NCBI GenBank assembly: GCA_963978895.1
Contig: OZ022244.1
Location: 5,879,766-5,943,765, forward strand
Length of the DNA stretch: 64,000 nucleotides
Direction of reading: 5' to 3'
Origin: Erpobdella octoculata
Lineage: Eukaryota; Annelida; Clitellata; Hirudinida; Erpobdellidae
Part shown: positions 34,884-46,190 of the stretch, piece by piece
Layout of the letters: every line of letters begins with the position of its first letter
Position numbering within the stretch: position 1 is the stretch's first letter
Position numbers and translations under genes: made by a program
Notes under the pieces: model-generated
What the model saw: only the letters and a program-made list of their open reading frames with translations
Told to the model about the DNA's origin: nothing
Databases searched by the model: none

Positions 34884-35706
34884 ACACAGTCATTTTATTG
34901 GCAAATGTGTAAGCTAGAACACTAATCCGCCTGATTACCCGACCGGACGCGTATTTACAATCCCTGTATGAGCACAGGACGGACCCGATAATTATTCATG
35001 TTTACGCTCTTTCTTGCGTTGTGATTGGCTGAAAACATTGACGGGATTTTTGATATTTATTAGAAGTTTACTTTCAATATTGTTCAATTAAAAATATAAT
35101 TTTTTAAGAAAAGTTTGGAAAAAATATTCTAAAATAAATTATCTTAAAATTTTTCAGTAAAGTTTAAAAAAACCAAATGTTATGTTACAAGTAACACAAT
35201 TTAATTATTTAAATTAGTCCACTACTGTGCGATCTAGCATGTGGCACATTCGCGTCAATGTTTTCAGCCAATCACAGTGCAAGAAAAAGCGTAAACATGA
35301 ATAATTATCGGTCCGTCCTTTGCTCATACAGTGATTGTAAATACGCCGACCGGACCGAGCCGCGAAAAAAATTAATAAATTAGTATAATTTAAGAGGTAA
35401 CGTATTATACTAATCGCAAGCCATACAAGTTTTGTATTATCACCTTTGCGTAACAAATAACACAAATAGGTCATTTTATTGGTGAGTGTGTAAGCTAAAC
35501 CACTAATCCGCCTGATTATCTGGCCGGACCGAGCCACGAACGAACTAAAACAATTAAGCCTTCTTCGGCCAAAGAAATCACATTATTTGGAAAGCTAAAA
35601 AAATAGCTTGTTAGAGTTTATTCAACACGTGTAATGTCCAATGGATGAATTGATCGCTCTCGTTTGTATATGTATATACACTAGGTAAATTTAAAATCAA
35701 TCCAGG
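34884..35706 (+). repeat. ~410-bp dispersed repeat, copy split by a MITE
   Basis: It matches 11981-12405 from ACAGTCATTTTATTGGCAAA to AAAATCAATCCAGG. The match is broken at 34948-35345 by an inserted element and resumes exactly after a 9-bp duplication. Confidence 0.85.
34948..35345. mobile_element. 398-bp MITE with ~93-bp inverted repeats, Mutator-like
   Basis: Left arm 34950-35043 (CGTATTTACAATCCCTGTAT...) is complementary to right arm 35253-35345 with few mismatches. CCGACCGGA flanks both sides (34939-34947, 35346-35354), a 9-bp target duplication, and the uninterrupted sister repeat near 12040 has it once. Long arms plus a 9-bp duplication fit the Mutator superfamily. No coding capacity. 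Confidence 0.88.
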
Positions 35707-36039
35707 TTTTAGAAATATGAACATTTTAACTAAATATGGCCATGGGCGTTCTTTATTAAGTTCATTGTTGTTACGCGCCTATCATCGCCATACTGCTCAC
35801 GTTCGCTCCTTTGGAAGATTCCATAGTAGGTAATCTCGAACAATCTATTGTACACCAAAACAAGTATGACCGCGAAAATCTTAGCTCCACCCACAAGCAT
35901 CAATACTACTAACTACTAACATAAAAGTAAAATGGGGTTCGAAAATGCATACGTTAATAATCATAGATGATTAATACAACATCGATTTAGACTTTATGTC
36001 GTTTTATTAATTTTTTACAGTATTTTGTAACGGTTTGTC
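35707..36039. other. Gene-free DNA
   Basis: Nothing recognisable beyond AT-rich sequence. Confidence 0.45.
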
Positions 36040-36196
36040 CTGGAAAAGTAACGAAGTAAAAGTAAGTCCGAAAATATTACTTCGTTACAAGGAAATAGTA
36101 CTGAAAATAATCTGTACTCCGTTACAGGCAAAAAGTACGTCTGATGTACTTAAGTAAAGTAACGCGTTACTTTTACTTCGTTACCGAACAACACTG
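36040..36196 (-). mobile_element. hAT terminus with GTAACG subterminal repeats
   Basis: The reverse complement starts CAGTGTTGTTCGGTAACGAA and continues AAAAGTAACGCGTTACTTTA, with repeated GTAACGAAGTA and AGTAC motifs in both orientations. This is typical hAT subterminal architecture. No transposase adjacent. Confidence 0.65.
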
Positions 36197-36990
36197 GTCA
36201 TTTAACACCAAGGGGCCACGCTTCAAAGACACTTATGCCTCGAGCAATCAACAAGTTTGTAGAAGACATGGTTGTAATATACAACAATTTTAATTGTCAC
36301 ATTCAGTAAATAAAACAACTGGACAAAATAACGTCAGGATCTTAAGATCAAACGATCAAAAGACAATTGATTAAAAAATTTGATGCAAGTGAAGCATTTA
36401 AAAACACTTTTTAAAAACTAGTCTTATCCTACTTATCCGACTTATCCCAATTATCCGACACTCGCTATATATCGAAAATATTTAATTAAATTAAATCTAG
36501 CCATGGGAGAATTCCGCAAATATTCACAAAAATACTATCACCAAAATTGAACATGTGTGCAAAATTTCAGAATGATTCGATAACGGGAAGAGTTCAAAAT
36601 TGGGAAATTAAAAATAGTCAGATTATGGGTCCAATTAACGTGACGAAGCAAGCTAAGATAAGACTAGTAAAAACTGCCTTCAGCTGTTCGTACAAACTGT
36701 AGGTAAATACACTTTCAAGCAGTCACATATCAAGAAAGGAGACTGAACCATTGTTTCCGCAAAATTCATATGTAAATTTAAAAACAGAGTTTGTTTTAAA
36801 GCCTGCTTTAAAATATTGAAATGTCCTAGAACCATGGACTTCACCAGGACAGCCAACTCAAAACCAAGTGAACACGCGTGGGACATGCTGTATCAGCGTT
36901 ATAACACTTTCAAGAGGTTTTCCCATTAATTTGTTTTCCTTATTTACGTTCCAAGCTCTGTTGACAAGCAAGTTTTAATAAAAAACCACA
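36197..36990. other. Gene-free DNA
   Basis: AT-rich. Only a short TTATCCGACTTATCC-type run near 36425-36465 stands out. Confidence 0.45.
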
Positions 36991-39012
36991 ACAAATTAAC
37001 TTTAAACCAGCACTTGACGCACGCTTCGCGCACGAAGCGTGTGAGTTTTTACATATTAATAGTAAAGGTAGTCACAGTCAAATTGCACTCAAAGCTCAAA
37101 AACAACACCAATGCGCTATTATGGTAATAACTTTACGCACGCTTCGCAAGCGAAGCGTGTGACTATTTTAGCCAGTAGCAGATGATTTTTTACTTGAACA
37201 CGTTTTGGAATGGTCTTCTCTTTGAATGAATGATTCAGGAAAATCTGCCTTCGAAAAAAAAACCTTTAATGGGTGATAATAGAAAAAACAGCCTACAAAA
37301 AAACATATTTATTGGGTGATAGTGATTTATTTATTTTCAACTTGTTTATATTGAAAGATGACGTACGATGCATTATATATATTCGCATAGCGTTAAACTT
37401 TCGCGGCTAATAACGTTTTATTTAAACATTTTAGGAAAAAAGTGCCATAACAAACCGTGTTCAGCGTCTCATAATCTATCAACGTGAGTTTTTTCAGACC
37501 TGCAGATGCTAATCGGGTGACATAATACATAATACATCATTGCGCTTTAATATTGGAAAACCAGCACTTGACGCACGCTTCGCGCGCGAAGCGTGTGATT
37601 TTTAAATATTAATAGTAAAAGTAGTCGCACTTTAATAGCACTCTAAGCACAAAAACAACACCAATGCGCTAATATAGTAATAACATTAAGCACGCTTCGC
37701 AAGCGAAGCGTGTGACTAAAATAGTTAGTAGCAGATGATTTTTCAATTGGACACGTTATGGAATGGTATTCTATTTGATTGGATGATTTAGGAAAAAATG
37801 CCTACGTAAAAAAACCTTTAATGGTCGATTTGGAAAAAACAGCCTACGAAAAAATTTATGTTAAATGGGTGATAGTGAAAAATCTGCCTATGAAAAACAG
37901 TATTTTTTTGATGGTATCGGAAAAACACCCTACGAAAAAGACAAAATTTATTGGGTGATAGTGAAAAATCCGCCTATGAAAAACACTATTTTTTGATGGT
38001 ATCGGAAAAACAGCCTACGAAAAAAACAAAAATTATTGGGTGATAGTAAAAAAACCGCTTACGAAATGAACAACATATTTTGGGTGATGGTGAAAAAAAC
38101 CTATTAAAAAAAAGCCTAAGAAACAACCCAACTTTTAATGGCAGATAAGGAAAAAAACGCCTACAAAAAACCCAATCTTCAATGGCTGATATTGGGAAAA
38201 CCCGCCGATGTACTACTTCGGTGATTTATTTATTTTCAACTTGTTTATAATGAGTTATGACGTATGCTCAAATTATATTCGCAAAGCGTTAAACTTTCGC
38301 GGCTAATAACTTTTTATTTAATATATTAATATATTATATATCATGTATTAAAATAAATAATGTCGTTAATAATAATTTCTATAAATATATCCACAAAGCG
38401 TCGAACTTTCCATTAATAGGAATAATATTAGCAAATTAGTTAATTTTCGTTATTAATAATATTATTAATAATTAAAATAAGAGGAATAATAATTGCAAAA
38501 ATAGTAAAATGTCGTTAATAATAATTTCATTAAATGTATCCGCAAAGCGTCGAACTTTCTAATAATCGGAATAATATTAGCAAAATAGTTAATCTTCGTT
38601 AATAATAATAATTAAAATAAGAGGAATAATAATTGCAAAATAGTAAATTGTCGTTAATAATAATTTATAACTTTTTTAAAATTGGGGAAAACCCGCCGAC
38701 TACTACTTCGGTGATTTATTTATTTTCAACTTGTTTATATTCAGCTATGACGTACGATGCATTATATATATCCGCAAAGCGGTAAGTAGTACCCTTCCAA
38801 GCACTATTTACATCGTAGTTGTGAGTGGTGAGGTAGGATGATCGTATGAATGAAATGAATAAAAAATAAATAAAATTAGTTTATAATAAAATTTTACTTA
38901 AAAAACAAACTCAGTTATAAAAAAAAATTAAATTTAAATTTTAAAACTTTTTCTATGTAAAACGATAAAGAACAAAAGGCGAGAGAAACAACGAAGTAAA
39001 CCCCGCTAGTCA
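36991..39012. repeat. Complex repeat region with CGCACGCTTCGC palindromes and nested tandem units
   Basis: Palindromes of the CACGCTTCGC...GCGAAGCGTG type occur at about 37018, 37136, 37571 and 37690, within a ~270-bp segment duplicated with a 551-bp offset (37008 and 37559). From 37840 to 38180 a ~60-bp unit (CAGCCTACGAAAAA...TTATTGGGTGATAG) is repeated. GTGATTTATTTATTTTCAAC recurs near 37323, 38220 and 38712, and a ~155-bp unit with GTCGTTAATAATAATTT repeats at 38360-38670. It ends AACCCCGCTAGT at 39001-39010, like the Helitron termini here but without the hairpin. Confidence 0.7.
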
Positions 39013-39019
39013 CTTTATA

Positions 39020-39545
39020 TTGGTCGCTGCTATTGCCCCGGTGGTTCGCCGTGATTGCAATCTGTAAAATGTACATAGTTTATATTCTTAATCTTTTCTT
39101 AAATTTTTTTATTATAGTTACTTGATAATGCCATCCAAGTGTTGCATATCATTATGTGAAAGTAGAAGAAGTAATACAATGGAATATTCTTTTTTTTCGT
39201 GTAGTATTTTGAATTACCCCTACCCCTAACTTTACCCCTAACCCTACCCTTACCTTACCCTACCCTTCCTTACCTTACCCTACTCTTAATCCTACCCCTA
39301 ACCCTACCCATAACCCTACCCATAACCCTACCCATAACCCTACCCATAACCCTATCCCTACCCCTATCCTAGGTAGTGGCATAAAAAGTTTCAATATATA
39401 TTTTTTTAATTTTACTAATATTTTAAATAAAGGTACAAATTCTGAGTTTGAATATACTATATAGTGTAAAAAATAAAATTAATAAAAAGATTCATACCGG
39501 CGCCTACCGCCGTGGTAATAGTTATTACGTTATATAACACGCTAC
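39020..39545 (+). repeat. Dispersed repeat with expanded telomere-like array, copy 2
   Basis: The left and right parts match copy 1 at 10796-11065. Between them, 39215-39370 is a degenerate CCCTAA/CCCTAC/CCCATAA array of about 25 units, with ACCCATAACCCT repeated four times. Orientation is C-rich on the plus strand. Confidence 0.75.
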
Positions 39546-39719
39546 GCGATTCCTTCGTTTACACTTTTCCTTAAAACTCAAATTTTGTCTATGTAAAATG
39601 TTTTAAATTATAATTACATTTTTTATTTAATTAAAATAACTTTATATAACATTTTCTCATTTTAAATAAATTATTTATACTAATTATCATAATTTTTAAA
39701 CTAGTGGTTACTTTTCATC

Positions 39720-40166
39720 GTGTTTATAGTTAATTATAGCCGAGAATTATGTATTAATCCGCCACACGGATCAGCACGGATCCCCCATCCGTGGGAAAGA
39801 TTACCAAAAACACTAACTCCGGAGGGTCTCGAAATTATCTTGCAGAAAGTTTTAGAAATAAACAACGAAAACATACAACTTATGCTCTCAGCCACCCTCA
39901 AACAGATGTCAGAAGTGACAAAAGTTGTTATGGAATCAGTGCTAAAAGTAAGCACGGTCAACACGGAATCCGCTAAGACAATAGCGGACTCTTTAGAGAA
40001 AATATTTGATAGATGTTTGTCGAGACTTGATGGACTTGAAGCAAAAGTGAATGAGATAAGCCTGAAAATAGACTCAGGAATTAAAAAGAATGCTGAGACC
40101 CTGCCTGAAGATTTCTTAGTGAAAAGTATGCAATCTACCATTGCCGGTACCCGCACTTATGCATAA
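39720..40166 (+). CDS. Putative ORF1 of the CR1-group element
   Basis: 148 residues, rich in predicted helix with heptad-like Leu/Ile/Val spacing (residues 30-130), suggesting a coiled coil. No zinc knuckle. Its position ~190 bases upstream of the endonuclease suggests ORF1, which in this group binds element RNA. I cannot match it to a named family. Confidence 0.45.
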   Translation: MFIVNYSRELCINPPHGSARIPHPWERLPKTLTPEGLEIILQKVLEINNENIQLMLSATLKQMSEVTKVVMESVLKVSTVNTESAKTIADSLEKIFDRCLSRLDGLEAKVNEISLKIDSGIKKNAETLPEDFLVKSMQSTIAGTRTYA

Positions 40167-40353
40167 GTGCCGACAAAACTGACTCAGTGGATAAAACAAG
40201 GAACAGAGATGAAACCTTGTTACCAACTGATATGAGCTTTTCTTTCAGAATCTGCATTCCATCTGAAACAACAATGAATATGTTCAACCCTGATAACTGG
40301 CCTCGCTACGTCGTTGTCCGTGAATGGTCCTTTAAACAGAACAGCAAGCAATA

Positions 40354-43300
40354 ATGGAGGCTGCTACAGACCCCCCCTTTGATGGAAATATTTTTGACTT
40401 ATTTGAAAAAGAAAACAAAAATCAGTTCTTTCTTGATGTTCATGATCCCGATGTCAATTTTTTTAGATCTCTCAAGATTACTTCAAAATATTATAATAAC
40501 AAAGAATTGTTCAAATTAATTGAAACTTCACCTAATAACTCATTTGCTATTCTCCATATAAATTCACGTATCTGTTTCATAAAGTTCCAGTCTTTGAAAT
40601 CTTATGTGACAGCACAAGAAATTTTTTCTCGATGCTGCTGATAACTGAAACTTGGCTTTCTGAAGATACTGCTCCATTAATAATTCTCCCTGGATACTCA
40701 TTTGTTTACAGAAACAGAATAAATGGTAAAGGAGGAGGTGTGGCAATTTTTATTAGAAATGACCTACATTTTAGGGTGAGAGATGATTTATGTGTTGCCA
40801 ATCCTGTTTTTGACTGGCTAGCAATTGAAATAATAAATCAAAATGGTGCAAAAAAATAAAATACTAAACATTTACAGACCTCCTGACTCTGATGCAGAGG
40901 TTTTTCTTGGCAATCTAAATGAATTCTTAGCATCAATAAATCACAGGACTGACATCTACATTGGAGATTTTAATATCAATTTGCTAGATCGTGGACACTT
41001 AAGAACTAACTTTGAGAATACACTACTGGAACATAACTTACTACCTACAATAACTAGACCAACTAAAATGACTAAACACTCAGCTACACTTATTGATAAC
41101 ATTTTTACAAATAGGTATAATAACAACGTGAACGGCATTTTGCTAGACGACTTTTCTGACCACTTTCCTATCTTCACGATTTTCCAAAGCAAGTTAAATC
41201 TACATAAATCTATCGCTTGCACAAGAAACTTAAAGCCCAGGAATGTATTGTCCTTGACTCTCGAGCTTGGGCAAATGGATTGGTCAACTGTTTTATCTTG
41301 CAATGATATTGACAAAGCTCATGGGATTTTCCATGATCATCTTGCCAGGGTACTGGAAGCAACCTGTCCGTATCATACTGTCAATCGTAAACCAAGGCAT
41401 CAGGAGTGGATCAAGGAAAAAATTCTCAAATCATCCAAAACTAAACATAAACTCTAGGTTAAATCACTCAAGCATCCGACAAACAAAAATTTAGAAAAAT
41501 AAAAAAAGTTTAGAAATAGGTTTACATCAATCAAACGTAAAGCCGAAAAGAGTTATTACAACACATTATTTCAACAGGCAAAGAATGACATCAGAAAGAC
41601 TTGGTCAATCATAAGAAAAACCTTAAATAAATCTCATCCTGAATCTATTGAAAGAATTTTCCACAATGGTCAGCTGGTTGAAGACAAATTATTATTATCC
41701 AATATCTTCAATGAATATTTTACATCTATTGGTGTCAATACTGCTAACACCATTCCATCTATAACTACTACCAACTATAAAGACTACCTGGTCAAACCTA
41801 TTTCAGATTCAATTTTTTTTGAAGAAACTACTGAAACTGAAATAGTGAAAACAGTCAACAGTTTCAAGAATTCCAGAAGTACTGCAATAGATGACTTAAG
41901 TAATTTCTTGCTCAAGTCAGTAATAAACTCCATATCCAGTCCTCTTTGTCATATTTTTAATTTCTCATTCAAGAAAGGCATATTACCCGAGCCCTTAAAG
42001 ACATCAAAAATTATTCCAATTTTTAGAAAGGGTGACAAGGAATTCCTTGATAATTACAGACCTATATCACTCTTGTCTCCAATCTCAAAACTCCTTGAAA
42101 AACTAATGATTAATAAAATTACATCTTTATTCAACAAGCACCAGATCATTCAAAACAACCAATTTGGATTTACAGCAAATAGTTCCACTGACCTTGCTCT
42201 CACCAATCTCACCCAGCAACTACTACAGCAAATGAACAACAAGCATCTCACAGTGAGTGTTTTCATTGATCTTAGCAAAGCTTTTGATACTATCAATCAC
42301 GACATCCTGCTTAATAAGATCTCACACTATGGTATTCGTGGGACTGCACATTTATGGTTTGTTAACTATTTGAAAGATAGAAGACTACTAGTTTCTCTTG
42401 GGAATACAAACTCAACTTTGAGAGCCATATCCATAGGAGTTCCACAAGGGTCAATCCTAGGCCCACTACTTTTCAACATCTTTGTTAATGACATATTTGA
42501 AACTTCTAAACTGCTCTTCACAATATTATATGCTGATGACACTAATTTGTTCTATTCTGGACATTCTATAAATGAAGTTACAGCTGTGATGAACACTAGA
42601 GATGTACCGGAGCGGGTTTTTAGCCGCTCCGGTCAACAAATTACCGGAGCGAACCGAACCGGATCTTTTGCGATGCTGAAAAACTACCAAGTTTCAAACC
42701 TTATTCAAGAATCAGTTATTTTTTCTTATTAATTTATCTTCCTCTTATTTTACTACATGTAAAATAAACAAAAACACATGATGAAAAAAGAAAAATTTAA
42801 ATTCATTTAGTTTAAAGAGATTCAAAATTAAATAGGGGTAAATTGTAACGCAGAAAAGCCATCAATTTGACAATTAATGATAAGATAGCTAAAATTTATT
42901 AGCGTACTAATTGCTATATACTATCGTATAAGTTCACCGCCGGTATTAACAAAAACGACGATAATAAAACGTAAACCATAGAAATTGCAACTAAAAACAT
43001 AGAGAAAAATAATTATTTAAATTTTGAGTTACGTAACCGTCCGCTTCGGTTTTTGAGGTCCGTGCTCCGGCCGAACCGAAGCTTCGGTAAAACGCGAAAA
43101 TCCGGCGAATATTCGGTCCAGCCGGAGCTCCGGTACATCTCTAATGAACACTGAATTAGATAAATTTTCTCAGTGGTTCTCTGCCAATCGTCTCAAAATT
43201 AACATCAACAAAACAAACTACAAAATTAAACTAAATGCTCTTCCTCCATTTTGTATTAAATATGGTGGTATTTCCCTGCCCAGAGTGGGGTTCACAAAAT

Positions 43301-43923
43301 TTCATGGCGTTACCATTACGGAAAGTCTGTCCTGGACAGATCATATAAATGCTGCTGGGAGAAAAATGAGCAAATCTATTGGATTATTATCAAGGTTCAG
43401 AAATCGTTTGAATCATGATATTATATATCAGCTTTATTACTTTTTGGTCTACCACACATTACTTATTGTAACTTAATCTGGGGAAACAGTCCTATGTCTT
43501 CTATACGAATCATTTCAATAATTCAAAATCGTTATGTTAAAAAAAGTTAGAATGCTCTACGGACTTGGAAGAACAGACAATGTTGAAAATTATATCAAAA
43601 CACTGAATATCTTAACACCAAGACAAATTCATTGCTACAGCATCTTGGTTTTCATGTTTAAGCTCATTAATAATACACTTCATTGCTCTGTCTTTGATAA
43701 TTTTATGTTATCGTCAGATATAATGAATAGACAAACAAGACATACAGGTATTTTTCACTTACCTTACTGCAGATTAAAAATACTTTCTACTAGTGTTTAC
43801 CTTACTGGACCAAAACTATGGAACCTCTTACCAGATGACATCAGATGTGCATCTTCACTTTACATCTTTAAAATTCTTGTCAAGAAATTTATTTGTGAAC
43901 ATAACTTACAATTGGTTCTTTAA
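40354..43923 (+). pseudogene. ORF2: endonuclease and reverse transcriptase, interrupted
   Basis: Endonuclease blocks are AILHINSR, ITETWLSED, YRPPDSD, GDFNINLLD and SDHFPI, spread over three frames (breaks near 40630 and 40850). RT (41845 onward) has FRKGDKEF-NYRPISLL, FIDLSKAFDTINHD, GVPQGSILGPLLF and LYADDTNLF (YADD). The frame runs into the MITE at 42597 and resumes at 43144 (MNTELDKFSQWF), the same three residues having been duplicated with the target site. A break at ~43470 precedes the C-terminal part (43534-43923). Family role: target-primed reverse transcription. Confidence 0.88.
42597..43143. mobile_element. 547-bp non-autonomous hAT element
   Basis: The ends are TAGAGATGTACCGGAGC and its complement GCTCCGGTACATCTCTA (with short imperfections). 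The 8-bp direct repeat ATGAACAC flanks it at 42589-42596 and 43144-43151, the hAT signature. CCGGAGC/GCTCCGG subterminal repeats are present at both ends. No transposase frame. Confidence 0.93.
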
Positions 43924-44107
43924 AAAAACGGAGTAGAATAATAACTTTTTTATGTTTATATTTGATTTTTTTATGTGAACTCTATCTCCATTTGTAAAGG
44001 GTGGCTCCACTACAAGCATTGCTTATTAGTAGTCTCCCTGTTGTCATTTCATCTCATTTCATATGTAGATATGTCAACAAATAAAAATAAATAAATAAAT
44101 AAAAAAA

Positions 44108-44136
44108 TATATTTATATGTGTTTGTATATATACAT

Positions 44137-44174
<38 letters not shown>

Positions 44175-44250
44175 GTATTTATATTTGTAATTTGTATATA
44201 TATATATATATATATATCTGTGTTTTTTATATATGTTCGTTTATATATAT
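44108..44250. repeat. (TA)n/(TGTATA)n microsatellites
   Basis: Interrupted TA runs after the retroelement tail. Confidence 0.85.
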
Positions 44251-44253
44251 GAG

Positions 44254-44352
44254 TAGTCCACCTGAGATGGTCGAGTACCTATTAGAAAAGGAAAGGAGGC
44301 CCACGATGTTAGCGTTTTGAGTCGTTGGGTTAATAAATACAACCAGACTCAT
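44254..44352 (+). pseudogene. Isolated 100-bp copy of a gypsy gag segment
   Basis: It matches 45588-45681 of the gag gene downstream almost exactly (AGTCCACCTGAGATGGTCGA...), with an extra GGAAA (AAAAGGAAAGGAGG against AAAAGGAGG). It lies between microsatellites, outside the 5' LTR. Confidence 0.88.
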
Positions 44353-44363
44353 CTGTTGATTAT

Positions 44364-44592
<229 letters not shown>

Positions 44593-44809
44593 GAGTTTAG
44601 AGTTTTAGAGAATAGACTCTGTAGATAAACAAGTTGACAAAAGTTAACTAATAAAATCAAATGATTTGTCAGAATCAAGAGATTTCTGAAACGTGAGATA
44701 TAATTAGATTGAGTCAGCGCGGAATTATAATTCGAGAAATATTGTGCTATAAATAACTTCAAGCTTTAACGTTACAAATCGCTAGAAAGCATACTCGTCT
44801 ACGTTTACA
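44593..44809 (+). repeat. 5' LTR, 5'-truncated
   Basis: It matches the 3' LTR from TAGAATTTTAGAG to CTACGTTTACA, with a ~17-bp gap near 44730 (the 3' LTR has an extra GCCCGAAAGAAGTACTG). The first ~65 bp of the LTR are missing and TA/TG repeat stands there. Confidence 0.9.
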
Positions 44810-44810
44810 T

Positions 44811-44826
44811 TGGTGACCCCGACGTA
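44811..44826 (+). promoter_or_regulatory. Primer-binding site, tRNA-Trp-like
   Basis: TGGTGACCCCGACGT starts one base after the LTR and is complementary to the 3' end of tRNA-Trp. Confidence 0.85.
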
Positions 44827-44906
44827 TTTACAAATTTTTCGTTTGTTAATTTTTCTTCCGAGTTATTTGATCACAAGTGACCGAATTTTTTTTTCTTTTG
44901 TGAAAG

Positions 44907-46014
44907 ATGTCTGACGAGAAATTCATTGCGATGTGACAGGCTCTGGGCTATTCCGGAGAGGATTTAAGGAATTACGTCAAAGAGTTGAAGGATAAAGAAA
45001 GAGTTAGGAAATTGGAAGAACGCGAGGATAAAAAGGCTCAGCTAGAACGGGAAGAAAAAAGGCTCAGCAGGAGTGGGAAATGCAGGAACGAGAACGTGAA
45101 TTTCAACTTCTGTGTGAGCGCGAACAAGAGCATGAATTGAAGAAGCTGGAATTGGAGTCACAAATGAAAAAAGAGCCAATGCCAACGGTTGAGATAACAA
45201 AGATTCCATATCCAAAGTTCTCGGAAGATGACGACGTGGACGCGTTTCTGCTCCGTTTTGAACCATTGGCAACGGCAAATGATCACCCAAGAAAAGATTG
45301 GGGAATAGTTCTGGGATTACTATTAAGTTCCAAAACTTTGGATGACTTTGGTCAATTGGATAGCAACCAAATGACAGATTACGAAAGGGTCAAAGAGGCG
45401 CTGTTGCGTCGTTTTGGTAAATCAGCAGAAGATTATCGGTTGAAATTCCGAGGAGAAAATCTAAATTCAGAAGAAACATGGGAACAATACCTGATGAGGC
45501 TAAACAGCTATCTGAAACGGTGGGTAGATCTTGCAGGTGAAAAAGATTTCCAATTTTTGATTCTGTGGGAACAATGTTTTAGGAATAGTCCACCTGAGAT
45601 GGTCGAGTACCTATTAGAAAAGGAGGCCCACGATGTTAGCGTTTTGAGTCGTTGGGTTAATAAATACAACCAGGCTCATCCGGGAAAATATTACCCTGCT
45701 CAAGAAGAAAAAAGACATGGAGTATGGTTCATTCTCCGACTAACATTGACTCGGGAATGGTTGGACCCCGTTGTTACAATTGTCATCAAGCTGGACATTT
45801 GGCGAAGGACTGCAGACAAGGCACTCAGGCAAGTCCAGTCATGTGCCAAGCACGTAGAGAGGCCACCATGACACCACCATGCAAAGATTCTGGAATAGTG
45901 AATGCATGTGCGGCCATGGTCCTGGAAGGTAAAATGGACGAGGTCAAATTTAAGTGTGGCTGCGCTTCACCAGTTATAGCGGATGGCTGTCTTCATTCAG
46001 GAAGAAGACTTTAG
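44907..46014 (+). pseudogene. Gag of the tRNA-Trp gypsy element
   Basis: The ATG at 44907 (MSDEKFIAM) meets a TGA at 44934. The same frame continues into a charged coiled-coil region (KELKDKERVRKLEERED). A frameshift in the A run near 45055 leads to the main open frame 45080-45871, with KIPYPKFSEDDDVDAFLLRF and a SCAN-like capsid segment (ETWEQYLMRLNSYLKRW). Another shift leads to 45724-46014 with CCHC knuckle CYNCHQAGHLAKDC. Family role: particle assembly and RNA binding. Confidence 0.85.
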
Positions 46015-46190
46015 TTTACCAGAGGTTTTGTGAATAAGAAACCTGTAAAGGTTTTGAGGGACACTGGCTGTACGGCGATTATGGTAAAGCAATAGTTAGT
46101 CCATCCACGTCAAATGACTGTAAGAACAAGACCATGTGTTTTGATCGACGGCACAGTACTTGTGGCTCCCACAGCAACAGTTAAAATTAA

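Larger units (their letters stand above)
39700..44107 (+). mobile_element. CR1/Jockey-group non-LTR retrotransposon, split by a hAT MITE
   Basis: ORF1-like frame, APE endonuclease and RT in order on the plus strand, ending in a 3' UTR with an AAATAAATAAATAAAAAAAT tail at 44080-44108. No RNase H. Frameshifts in the endonuclease and near 41460-41840, plus the 547-bp insertion at 42597, inactivate it. The 5' boundary is uncertain. Confidence 0.8.

Noticed and set aside
34421..34925. Overlapping frames of 100-150 residues on both strands
   Set aside because: Artefacts of the stop-free 14-bp minisatellite.
36680..36886. Small minus-strand frame of 68 residues
   Set aside because: No recognisable motif, and composition is as expected for random AT-rich DNA.
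39215..39370. True telomere or chromosome end
   Set aside because: The array is short and degenerate, followed by >24 kb of further sequence, and lies inside a repeat found elsewhere in the window.
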